Source: Scenedesmus sp. ARA3 (taxonomy: Eukaryota > Chlorophyta > Chlorophyceae > Sphaeropleales > Scenedesmaceae). Taken from it: a DNA stretch of 64,000 bases. The translations under genes and the position numbers were made by a program. Under the pieces are notes generated by a model that was not told the origin of the DNA, made no database searches, and was given only the letters and a program-made list of their open reading frames with translations. The stretch's first letter is position 1. Each line of letters starts with the position of its first letter. Positions 21,101-31,172 of the stretch are shown here, one piece after another. Location: positions 9,342 through 73,341 of the forward strand of contig RWJK01001088.1 in NCBI GenBank assembly GCA_004335835.1, written 5' to 3'.

Positions 21101-23223
21101 GCACTCCTCTGGCATCAAACAGCACCACCTCTCGGAACATCATGTGCTCAGGGGATGCGGTAGTGGGGCGGAGGCGCACCGAGCAACTGTTGGCCTCCAC
21201 AGAGGGATCTGGCATACACACAGAGAGCAGCAAAAAGCGGTATGGCGTTGGTGTGGCAGCTGTTCAAAACTTGCTGGCAGCAACGGCAACTAGGCAACCT
21301 CTGCAAACTTGCAGGCAAGCGCTATGCATAATTGAGCAGTCTGTTGATGTTCAGCAAGCAGCTGCCTGGGTTCTGTTTGCAGCTTGTGTGCCCATTGCAG
21401 CCGTAGCTCAAGATAGTGCACAACAGCAGCGACGTTCACTTCAGCTCAGCAAGCAGGTTACGCGGCGTGGCACTGCCGGCAGCGCCGCCACTGCTGCGAC
21501 TGCTGCAGCTGCTGCTACTGCAATGCATGGCCACAAGCTCACCCATGTACGCCACCTCCTGGACCAGTACCGCCTGCAGGGGCTTGGTGTATGCGATGGA
21601 GTTCCCATTGACCAGCACATCCAACACAAACTGGTTCAGCAGGCTGCCGGTCGGATACAATGCGCCACTCGGGTCCCTGCAAGGGCGCACCAGATGACAA
21701 CGCAAAGAGTGCAAATGACACATTGTTAGTCATGTTACTTTCAGCCCTATGGACGTGCCCAAATCCCTAGCAGCAAGCCTGGCAGTGCACGTCAGTGCTT
21801 GCTGGCCTGAGCAAGCTTGAGTGGACGGTGCTGTGAAGCATCCATTGCAGTGCTGCTGAAGCAGCACAACGATACATATAGGGAAGCAGCCGCAGCAGCA
21901 GCAGCGGTACATGCGTTGGGCAACCAGACAATTGCCCTCAAACATACATCTGGGCAAGCCTGTCCACAGGGCATCGATAGGGACTCTTGTCCAGCACAGC
22001 TGCGTGCGGCACACACCTGAAGTTGTACACTACAGCCTTGCTTAGGCCTTGCTGACACGGGTAGGTGAACGTCATTGTGGGGTACTTGTCACCCTGTGCT
22101 GTGTGGCACAGGTTTGTCCATGTGTCAATTCCCGGTCCTGGCTCCGAGGTTAGGATGCCATCATTGCAGAAGTCTGCAACGTATGGCACCACCGCACCAG
22201 GCCACACAGATGAACTGCTTGCACTGATGCTGGAGGTTGGAATCTTTGCTCCTGCTGCATTGTAGAGCTCCACCTGCAAACAGGAAGCAATGTAACAGCA
22301 CAGGAAGCAATGTAACAGCACAGGAAGCAATGTAACAGCACAGGAAGCAATGTAACAGCACAGGAAGCAATGTAACAGCACAGGAAGCAATGTAACAGCA
22401 CAGGAAGCAATGTAACACACCATCTGGGCGTGTTAACAGGAAGCATGGCTGTGCCGCCAATCACATGCGTCACGCATGCAGTGTAGCGGCTGCTAGCAGC
22501 CGTGTGGGCGGTGACAGCCCATGCAGCACACAGGTAGCCGGCCGTGTGTGGTATCACCCGTGCCTGGACATGCCCAGCTGCGCATATTAGACGACTGTGG
22601 CTGAAGTGTCGGCACGTCTCCATTGCAACTGCCGCTGTACGTGTTGTGGTGTGACAACATGTTGCTGCATCCTGAGATCACCCAGATTGAAACCTGCCAC
22701 CAAGCTGTTGCTGCTGCTGCTGCTTTCACAGCTGCAGAGTGCAGACAGCAGCGTAGGCTGCTGCAGCTGGGCCCTCACACACACCTCACCTCATGCAGGC
22801 TGATGTAGATCTGGCTGGTGGGTGCTGTGGCGGGCCTGATGCGCACAGCACAGCTGTTGACGAGGGACGCTGCAAGCACCAAGCGGCAGGTGGCCATGCG
22901 CACCAAGGAATCTGAGTAGTGCCGTACGCTGTGGTGCTGACCAAAAGCTACCAGGTGTACATTGCACCGGCATGTGCTGGTGGTACTGATGGTGGAGCGC
23001 TACTGGGCAGAAGTTCACATTTAACTTGCTGGCAGTTCAACACCATCAGCAGCAGGTGCTCAAGGTAGGGACTGGAGTTTGCTGTGCAGCCTGGCTGATG
23101 CTATTTGCCTGCTGCATACTGCCCCAACTACCCACCAGAGCCAGCAGCTGCACCTCCAGCAAACAGCAGGATGGCGAGCACCACACCAGCAGCAGCCCTG
23201 CAGCGGCTGCCGTGCGTTGTCAT
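15120..23223 (-). CDS. Secreted Cys-rich protein with discoidin-like, ephrin-receptor-like and PAN/apple modules
   Basis: Fifteen phase-compatible exons: 23223-23136, 22869-22790, 22273-22017, 21676-21543, 21208-20923, 20446-20103, 19813-19655, 19453-19383, 19070-18966, 18559-18486, 18207-18004, 17765-17441, 16947-16609, 16280-16167 and 15878-15120; 1,112 codons before the stop. Exon 1 encodes a signal peptide (basic start, then VVLAILLFAGGAAA). Two related beta-rich units follow (NSCAVRIRPATAP / NSCSVRLRPTTASP; YPCQQGLSKAVVYN / YPCAGGLSKVVLYN), similar in style to discoidin/galactose-binding modules. Then come many CxxC Cys-rich repeats of the GCC2/GCC3 ephrin-receptor type (CIACPAGVTTPGDGS; CPPGSYQG; CRACDTGYTSLAAG). 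The end is PAN/apple-like (CQSNCRSNAACILFRF). A cell-wall or surface role is likely but inferred. Codon 300 (20394-20392) is an in-frame TGA; an AAG acceptor at 20390 in the same phase could skip it. Confidence 0.85.
18914..18958. repeat. 11-bp tandem repeat next to exon-9 donor
   Basis: AGAGCACCATA repeats about four times in the intron, ending within 10 bases of the splice donor at 18965. Confidence 0.85.
20392..20394 (-). other. In-frame TGA at codon 300 of the Cys-rich gene
   Basis: Both sides are in one reading frame: VVLYNRLD before and STSYASVLSLDVTN after, and all flanking exon phases agree. No GT/AG pair leaves a plausible intron between them. It may be a sequence error, a nonsense allele, or a codon avoided by using the downstream AAG acceptor. 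Confidence 0.8.
22281..22420. repeat. 20-bp tandem repeat, seven copies, at exon-3 acceptor
   Basis: CAGGAAGCAATGTAACAGCA repeats seven times in intron 2 of the Cys-rich gene, directly abutting the acceptor (exon starts at 22273). On the sense strand each copy is TGTTACATTGCTTCCTG, so the branch/pyrimidine region has been multiplied. A partial copy (CAGGAAGCATG) lies at 22438. Confidence 0.95.
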
Positions 23224-24423
23224 GCTACTGGTTTACGATGTTTGAATCAGTTGTTTAGGCGCTATGCAGCGTGTAGGCAACGAAAATTGAAGAGCAAGGC
23301 AGCACTGCAGGCCGACTTCTGTGTGGGTCGCAGCCGGCAAGTCTGCAACTGTATACTGGATTATTGCCGCTTTTCAGTGCACACGCGTCTCGTAGATGAG
23401 ACAAAGCCCGTTGAACAGTTCTGGCTGCAGCCGTGCAGGTTGTTGGCGACGCCCTGTGAGGTCTTCAAACGATCAAAAGCCCACTCCATCAACTGATGAC
23501 GACAATGAGCACGAAGGGCGCGCATCTGGCAGGATGGAGGCGCATGTGCTTGATTTGCTTTGCGAGAGCTTCGCTGAGAACAGACGTGACGATTGTGCGA
23601 GAAGAGTGGGCCCAGAGCAACGCACCAAATATACGTGCATACAACTGCAAAGTGATTAAGAGTGTTTTTTTGGTGCAGGAACTCGCCCTGCACAGCCACT
23701 GTACCCGGAGTTTCGGCTGCATAATCAGGGAGGGGCGGCAGGGAACGTCATGACATGCTGCAGGTTTGCGCCTCCTTGCCCGCACGGAGGCTAGATCACC
23801 TTGTTTGATGGTAGCAACCAAGCCCAGGCGTACACGAGCAACGCTTAGACACTGCCCAGTAACATGCTCAGCCATGTAACTGCATGCCGGGAGCACAGCA
23901 CAGGGATGCATCCATGGTAGACCTCTGGTCTGTTACACAGTGGATCAGGAACCAGGCACAAACTCTACACAGATATATCCCAGGCACACGATCACCAACA
24001 GTGGCACTGACTAGTGCGCACTGCGCAAGCTGCTGCTGCATACCTCTGCACAAACACCCGCACTGCTGCTGCAACACGCCCTAGCAGCAGAAGCCCTGCT
24101 GCATCAAAACCACAGTGTTCATAGATAACAGCTGACACACGCCTCTTGCACCTGCCGCGACGTACAGCTGTGCAGGCTGTGCGTGATTCAAGCTGGCAGA
24201 AGTTCAGGCAGTTGGCCACACCCATGGCGACAGGGCTGGCCCACTCCGCAGCAACCGACGTGCTACAAGCTGTCGTCAACCCCAACGCCTGCCGCGTTGC
24301 TGCTGCTGCTGCTGCTGCTGCACTATCGCCAGTGCTGCTGGCCCAGCAATGCCGGTGCTGCTGCTGCTTCTACAGTTGCCGCATCGCCACCCCAAGCTGC
24401 TGCTGCTGCTGCTGCTGCTGCTG
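23224..24423. other. Spacer between TIM22 stop and Cys-rich gene start
   Basis: It holds the 3' UTR of TIM22 and the promoter of the Cys-rich gene (both on minus). No exon-like stretch was recognised. TGTAA on the minus strand occurs at 23937-23933, a possible but distant poly(A) signal. The plus-strand open frames near 24180-24440 are CTG-run shadows. Confidence 0.55.
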
Positions 24424-25577
24424 CTAATGCCCTCCAGTGAAGTACTCAATGGCTGTTGAGAAGGCAGCAAAACTGGCACAGCCAAAGCACATCGCCTTGG
24501 GGCCACCTGCAGCAGCAGCAGCAACAACAGCAGTGGCAACAGCAGTGAGGGTGGGCGACTGGCAGCAGTGCAATGTATCAGCACATGCAAGGCCTGAGGT
24601 ATGCCAGCCATGGACCGCCCAAACTACGGCTTTACACCTCTCATGTTTCAAACATTCTGCTCTGCAGCTCTTAATGCGCCACTCCTGCCCTGCTGCTGAC
24701 CCCAGCTTGTGCAAAGCAACACAGCAAGCAGGCAATCTGATCCACCCCAACCATCCACCTGTCAGCTCAGCACCACAATCACACTGATGCATAACATCCC
24801 TCAGCTAGCATGCTTCTGTACTCTGCAGCACACTGCAGCACACACCCCAAACTGCGAGACTGCGATGCAGTCATAAAAAGGGTCAAATGTGGTAGACCAA
24901 GATGACTGCAATGGAACCAGCCCCACCTGGTGCCGCCATGAGCCCGCCCGTTGCGCAGCCAGCCAGCGTCGCGTTCCAGTTGTCGTGCTTTGCCCTATAC
25001 TTCTCTATCATGCACTCCGTGCCGCTGTACAGGAAGCCCATGCCAGCAAAGCCCTTGGCGTAGCTCTTTGACTTCTCTTTCATGAGCATCCAGGTCTCCT
25101 TCAACACCTGCCGGGTGGGCTTGGTCTCGCCCATTGGAGCTGCGTCAATGCCCTGCAGGTCGATAGACAAGCATGTGTTGGGTACAGACGGCACGTGTGG
25201 CGGAGGCAACAAGGGCAGACCAGTATTATCAGCAGCAGCAGCAGCAGGCGAGGGTGGAGCTGCATGACAGCACAGAAGCTTGCGCTGTGAGACAAGCTGG
25301 GGATCGGTGTAACATGCTGGGAATTGACACGGCAATGGCGTTATGCCAAGAACTTCCGGGTGATTGCCGCAGTTTATGCTGCCACAATCACTGCTGCTGT
25401 CGCTGCCACTGCTGCTGCCACTGCCACTGCTGCGGCTGCTGCCACTGTTGCTGCTGCTGCCTCTTCCCACCTGAGTGTCCAAGCTGGCAGTGAACACGCC
25501 AAACGCCACGCCCAGCGCGCCACCCATCACTCCAGCTATGGCTGACTTGACACCGCAATTGTTCATCATGTCTTCCT

Positions 25578-25613
<36 letters not shown>

Positions 25614-26297
25614 CACCGCAGTAAGGATGAGAACATACGTGCGCACACTGAATGCACTGCAGAGAGCGATCTGGCATGGCTTGCAGAGCAGCAGGCAAAG
25701 TAGAAGTGTGAGCGCATGTCGGAGGACACAGGATAACACAGCCACGGCGCAAGCATACTGGGTGACATGATTTTCTGCTGCTGGTTCGCATACTGCGCGA
25801 GTTGATACAGCACCACCAGATGCCATCTGAAACAGCGCTGACAGCAGTGAAAACTCTGTGCAGGCCTGCTGCTGCTGTGCCATACACCGCAGCAAGGCCT
25901 TTTAGCAGCTACACAAGTATACTTCACACCAACACGCATCTGCTACGCACCCTGCCTGTTGAACAACCTGTCAAGCTCATCCTATATTGTTATATGCCTG
26001 CATCGCTGACTTGTATGAGAGCGTGTGTGCAGCTCCAAGTGCAGCCTGCAGCTGTGCAATTTTGTAAATTCAGTGACCGGTTCTATGTGTTGCGTTTCAG
26101 GCTGATTTGCGTTTGCAGCTGCACAAATGGTGTGAGATTGCTCATGTCAGCTTCATAACTGGCAGCCTCTCACCTGCATCATCAAGTCATATGTTGGCAT
26201 CTGCATGGGGTGGAACCTGCCCTTGAAGCGCTTCGTCAAGCTTGTTTGTAGCATAGGGTTGTCTTCGCCAGGGCTGGGCTCCTGTTGCTGCTGCTGC

Positions 26298-26330
<33 letters not shown>

Positions 26331-26536
26331 GCGGCTGCTGCATCTTCACCGCTGCTGCTGGTGCTGCTAAAGTCTGGTGGAGGCACCGGCTGCTCTAGCT
26401 GCAGTTCTAGCTGCTGCTCCTGCTGTTGCTGCGGTTGATGCTGATGCTGCTGCTCTGCATCTGGCAGAGCTATATCGCTGGCACTACTGCTACTGCTGGC
26501 GCTATCATCTTGGCTTTTGCGTCTCCAAAACGGCAT
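24424..26536 (-). CDS. TIM22: TIM22, carrier translocase of the mitochondrial inner membrane
   Basis: Four phase-compatible exons: 26536-26174, 25575-25471, 25152-24927 and 24506-24424, encoding 258 residues. TIM22 forms the inner-membrane channel that inserts carrier proteins into mitochondria. Family signals are the first helix block (NNCGVKSAIAGVMGGALGVAFG), the middle block (YAKGFAGMGFLYSGTECMIEKYRAK, split here: YAKGFAGMGFLYSGTE then CMIEKYRAKHDNWN), GCATGGLMAAPG, and the C-terminal block GPKAMCFGCASFAAFS. The last exon is easily missed: reading through exon 3 gives a false end (VILVYHI), while the donor after 24927 restores the family C-terminus. The first exon adds an unusual Ser/Gln/Ala/Glu-rich N-terminus of about 100 residues before FKGRFHPMQMPT; TIM22 proteins normally start much closer to the core. 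Start is the ATG at 26536. Confidence 0.9.
25578..25613. repeat. (CAG/CTG)12 at the TIM22 exon-2 acceptor
   Basis: On the TIM22 sense strand this is a CTG run ending in CTGCAG, the acceptor itself. It occupies the position of the pyrimidine tract. Confidence 0.9.
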
Positions 26537-27070
26537 GTTTCAGTTTGCAGGTTGAACAACCCTCTGCTTGGCCTTGAGCTGGTCACTTGCTGGCTGCTGC
26601 TGGTGATGCTCCTGCTGCTACAGGGTGCAGTCCAGATTGCCTAGCGTTTGCAACTTGAATACAATTTTCAAAGCGCTTTGTATAGGAAATCATCTATGGG
26701 AGCTACGAAGGGCATTCACGGCAAACCCAGGTCAGCCTTCAGGCACGCGTCAACAAGATGCAGCGATCAACAGCCTGTCGAACATATGACGCTGATCCAC
26801 CAGACATTGAATTCTCAGCGTTACAATGTGCGTAGTAGCATAACAAAGCGACCGCCCAGATGCCAGTAACAGGTGCACGTACAGCAAGGAGCAGAAGTTC
26901 CAAACTTGCTTCATGCTGACACCTTGTATCCTCTCTGCTGTTTCTCTTTGTTGTAAACTGTTTGAATTGCACCAGGATCTGTAATTCTTGCAAATTGAAC
27001 TGGGTGCCTTCTGAAACTGCTGCGCTTCCAAGGCAAACTTTGAAAGGCAGCGCTTCATCAGCCTGCAGAC
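26537..27070. promoter_or_regulatory. Divergent intergenic region between TIM22 and SDR
   Basis: 534 bases between outward-facing start codons, expected to carry both promoters. No clear motif was recognised. Confidence 0.45.
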
Positions 27071-29052
27071 ATGGCCCTCACTTGCAAGTCTGTAGTGGTC
27101 ACTGGAGGCAGCAGGTGAGCTCAACGCATGCACAACGCCAATGCACATGTATGCAACGTTGCGCACACAAACCATCAACAGCAACATGTACGGCATGTCA
27201 CTCACACACCCCACCAGCCACGTGCCCTGGTGTGGGCAACACTGCTGCTCTGGTAAGCTCCACCTCACCTGCATTAGCTGCTGCCACACCTGCAGGGGAA
27301 TAGGCAAAGGCCTAGTAGAGAAGCTGCTGTCCCGCCAGAACAAAGTGATCGCTACCACCCGCAACCCACAAGACGCCAGCCAGCTGCAGCAGCTTGCAGC
27401 GCAGCACTCCAACCTGACCATCACACAGCTCGATACCAGCCAGCCACAATTCATCAAGGACTGGGCAGCATCCCTCAAGCAGCACACCAGCCATGTGGAT
27501 GTCCTCATAAACAATGCAGGTGCGTCCATTGCTTGATGATACGCTGCTGGCTGGTACACTGTGCCTGCATGACAGCGCACTCGGAGCACGAGGAGGCTTT
27601 GGGCGGGGGTCTCCTGGTCCAGCTTTGCTTGAAGGTGCACAGCCTTGCATGTACTGTGTACAATCTTTATGCATTAATTACGTTACATTACATTACATTG
27701 CATTTTGCAATGCATTACAGTGCATTACATTACATCACATCACATTACATCACATTATGCAACGCAGGCATGTATGGCCGCCGGCTGCAGCTGGCAGAAT
27801 TTGAAGCCGCGGACTTTATGACGGTGTTTCAAACGAATGCAGTAGGGCCGTTCTTGGTGGTGCAGCAGCTGCTGGAGCAGGGCTTGTTAGGCCCTCCAGG
27901 GAGCCTGGTGGTCAACGTGAGCAGCATCATGGCCTCACACGGGGATGAGACAGTCAGCGGCATCACTCCAGGCGGCTACGCCTACAGGTGTGCTGTGACG
28001 CTGTAAGCCAGTAGTGCAGTTGCGTAGCTGGCGCGGCAACACAATGCTGGAGGGTAATGACAGCATTGTCTGTGCTTTGCAAACTGAGATTCGGCGTGCG
28101 TGCGGGTGTGCTACACTGCGGCGTCACTGCAGGTGGCTACGCCTACAGGTGAGCTGGTGTGGCGTGTGCAGCTGTGCAGCTCGCATGGCAGCGCTATGCT
28201 TAGTAATGATCTGTCAATTCACATCTGACATATCAGTATGATTCCAGGCGGCTACGCCTACAGCTGGGTTGGTGTGGAGGTGCAGCTGCGCAGCTGCCAA
28301 GGCAGCGCTGTGCTGAGTAAGGATGGATCGTATCATATCGGACATTTGCGACAGGCGACGGTGCAGCTGCGCACCTGGCATGGCACCTCCCTGGAAACCT
28401 GCGACCATTCCAGCTCATGCGTCACCTGCGCAGTTTGCTGTCTGTACCGTCTGTTGCATGTACGTGCTCCATGCTGATGAGACAGCAGTGCTGCGGGCGC
28501 TTGCTAAGAAACAGTTTCTACTGCTGCTGCTGCCGCTTACAGGGCGTCCAAGGCTGCGCTGAACATCATCAACAAGGCGCTGCTGCTGGACTTGAAGGAG
28601 CAGCAGGTGCAGAGCTGCTGCGTGCACCCGGGCTACGTGAAAACCGACATGACAGGTGCGGGCAGTTCACACACAACATATCTGGCAGCAGTGCCTAGCT
28701 TACAGGCTGGCAACAGTAGCTCACCAGGATGCTTTGCACTGCAGTGATGTTTCCGTTGACACTTGTGCACACTGTTGAACTGAGATGGCGTGGTAAAGCA
28801 GGTTTGCGAGTACATGCTGGTGACGCCGTCTGTGTTTGCTGCAGCAGCTCGTGTACAGACATCACAGCGCGCTTACAGTAGTCGGGTACGGTGTGTGCTG
28901 TCCTTGGTGTGATGCTGTGCTGGCCGTGTGCAGGTGGTGCTGGCTGGGTTGATGTGGAGGAGAGCAGCAGCGGCATCATGCGGGTGCTGGAGGATGGGCG
29001 GCCACTGAATGGCAGGTGGTACTCCTACTCAGGGGATGAGATCCCCTGGTGA
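27071..29052 (+). CDS. Short-chain dehydrogenase/reductase (sniffer / C-factor-like)
   Basis: Five phase-compatible exons: 27071-27114, 27296-27519, 27768-27987, 28543-28655 and 28934-29052, encoding 239 residues. Classical SDR enzymes use NAD(P)H to reduce or oxidise carbonyl/alcohol substrates. The nucleotide-binding motif VVVTGGSRGIGKG is split by intron 1. NNAG is split by intron 2. The catalytic Ser lies in VVNVSSIMAS and the YxxxK motif is YRASK, split by intron 3. HPGYVKTDMT follows, and the C-terminus (GRWYSYSGDEIPW) is like carbonyl-reductase/sniffer SDRs. The length fits a single-domain SDR. The substrate cannot be told. Intron 3 contains two extra copies of the exon-3 end. Confidence 0.9.
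27681..27760. repeat. ATTAC/CATTA pentanucleotide-like repeat in SDR intron 2
   Basis: An AT-richer run of TTACA/CATTA words with a small inverted repeat (GCATTTTGCAATGC) just before the exon-3 acceptor. It differs sharply in composition from its surroundings. Confidence 0.8.
27961..28263 (+). repeat. Three tandem copies of the SDR exon-3 end, two inside the intron
   Basis: The real exon end (GGCGGCTACGCCTACAG before GTGTGC, exon end 27987) is repeated at 28132-28148 with an intact donor (GTGAGC) and at 28247-28263 where the donor GT has become CT. Intron sequence after each copy is also related. Offsets are 161 and 115 bases. Confidence 0.8.
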
Positions 29053-31172
29053 CAGCAGCAGCAAAAGGAGCTGGGCAATACGTCAGCAGCAGGAACTGCG
29101 GGGCTCTGCTGGTGGACATCACAACCTGGGCGCGACGCGCTTCCAGTTTTGATGGCAGGAGATGCTTCGGAGTGGGGGGCTGCTCCGGGATAGTGCATTG
29201 ATTATCTTCTAGAGCCTGGTGACAGCAGCAGCCAGCAGACTGCAGGCAGCACTAGGGTCAGCAGCAGGAACTTTGCAGCTGTCGTTGGGGCTTCACAGCG
29301 CGGTCCGGTGTGTGTTGAACTGGAGAGGTTTTCAACTTGTAACAAACTTCCGCCGTTTCCTAGCCGACATATTGCTGACAAGCAGCTTGCCGTCATGCTC
29401 ATGGTGACCATGATGCCACCCAGCAAGGATGAAGCCAGGTTACAATTCAACGCCATGCTGTTCAACCATCTGCAGGTAGAGCTCATCCCTGTCCTTGCAT
29501 ATGCAAGGGGAGTATGATACCGCAATGCTTGGTACATACCACTGTCAAGCGGCTGTGCTTGCAGCCAACCAGCTAGCTAGCCAACTATAGTACAGCAGCT
29601 GCCCGCACGTGACAATGAAGCGCAGCACACACATTAACGCTGACATCAGCTGCTGCTGCAGCACATCCCAGCACGAGCATGATGCAGCCACATCGCTGCC
29701 AATCACATGCAGTATGATTGTTGCATCCAAGAGACGTCCACTCAACAGACAACACTGCAGGTGCTGTGTGCATACATAGTCACTCAACTGTATCGAGGGC
29801 ACAAACACACCAGGGTTGTGTTAGTCTGCTGTGCGTGGTCTGCACGCACCTCACACAATGTTGTAACAACTGACACTGGCATGTGCGTATCGTGTGTCTC
29901 ACACCGCTGGCACTAGCACGTGATGCCCCTTGCTGCTAACAGCCAAACTCACGCTGTAACAGCCACGTGTGTGCATGCATGCGACACCATGCGTTTGCTG
30001 CACTGCCTGCAAGACACCAACCAGAGGCACAGCATGGTTACTACATCGCTGCCATCACAGCCAACTACAAGTCCTGCATGCAGTGCATGCCAGTGCACTC
30101 AGCGACTCCACCACCACACAATATCCTGTTCCACAAACGATGACGTTGGCAACACGGTCAGAGCATCGATTGTGTGGCGACAATCCATCCCCAATGTACG
30201 TCACATCTGCACGTTGCACCGGAGCAGTCATCAGGCTTCATTACAACATGCGCGCTACTGAACGCAGTGATCCTGCACATGGCCAATTGCACAATGGCCA
30301 ACATAAGACCAGCCTGGATCCTACATGCAGAGAAATCAGGAGAGTGCAAGATCCTTATTCACCTGAAATCGACGGCGTGCAGGCTGGCATTTACAAGCAT
30401 GCCTATCCACCCATGTCCAAGAAACATCAAAAACTGCGCAAACAACCTCAGGTTGCAAGGGAGGCTCCCTTGCCTTGTCAATCATACAACACTGCGTCAT
30501 CCAGTCATATCCTTGTTTGTCAACACCAACCAGCAGCCTCATTCAACAACAGGGGGAGGCAACTGTCCTTCACCCTGCCACAGCTGCAAAGCAATCGTTC
30601 ACTTGTTGCATATACATCAATGCAAAGCAAGCAGGTGCAAAGACAGCAGCAGTGAGCTGCCTTACATCCCGAAGGAACACGGCTCAAGCGTCCCTCTCAC
30701 CAACTACTACTGTATACATGCCGAGCAAAGCCCGGACATCGCTTGCTGTGCGCGTGATGACTTACGCAGCCATGCACAATGCGCATAGTTAAGCATACAT
30801 GCTGGCAAACCCAAGTGCCGGCTGTTGCGACCACCGGCAACCACACAACAGCCACAGGCAACAGAGCCTCTCCGCTGGATAGTTGGAAAGCAGCCAGCCT
30901 CACCCTCTGCAGCCCATGAGCAACGACTGACTGCGAGTCTGCTGTGATTTCAGCGCTGCAATTTATAAACCAGGTGTGAAAGACTGGCCTTAAAGACACG
31001 AAGCCTAACATTTACTCGACGGCTCAAACCTCTGCTGAGAGCCAAAGGCACTCCCTGCAGCCTGACCAGTGCACTCCTCCATACGCAATTGCGCATGACG
31101 TCGCTATAGCGCTGACTTGCTGAGACAAGACCCCTCCCTATGTCTTCTCGCTCAACGAACACCTTGGCCCCA
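29053..31172. other. Convergent spacer, SDR to unknown gene
   Basis: No family-recognisable coding sequence. Right after the SDR stop, the segment CCTGGTGACAGCAGCAGC recurs at about 29217 with TCAGCAGCAGGAACT, a degenerate 170-base duplication of the SDR 3' end. The rest appears unique, with no clear repeat structure. Confidence 0.55.
29338..29342 (+). terminator. Candidate TGTAA poly(A) signal of SDR
   Basis: TGTAA 286 bases after the SDR stop codon on the same strand; distance is plausible for an algal 3' UTR. Confidence 0.35.

Noticed and set aside
22281..22420. CRISPR-like array
   Set aside because: Repeats are contiguous without spacers, in an intron of a eukaryotic gene.
29969..30655. 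228-codon plus-strand ORF in the SDR/unknown spacer
   Set aside because: Cys/His/Thr-rich without domain or exon signals; overlapping frames are equally open.
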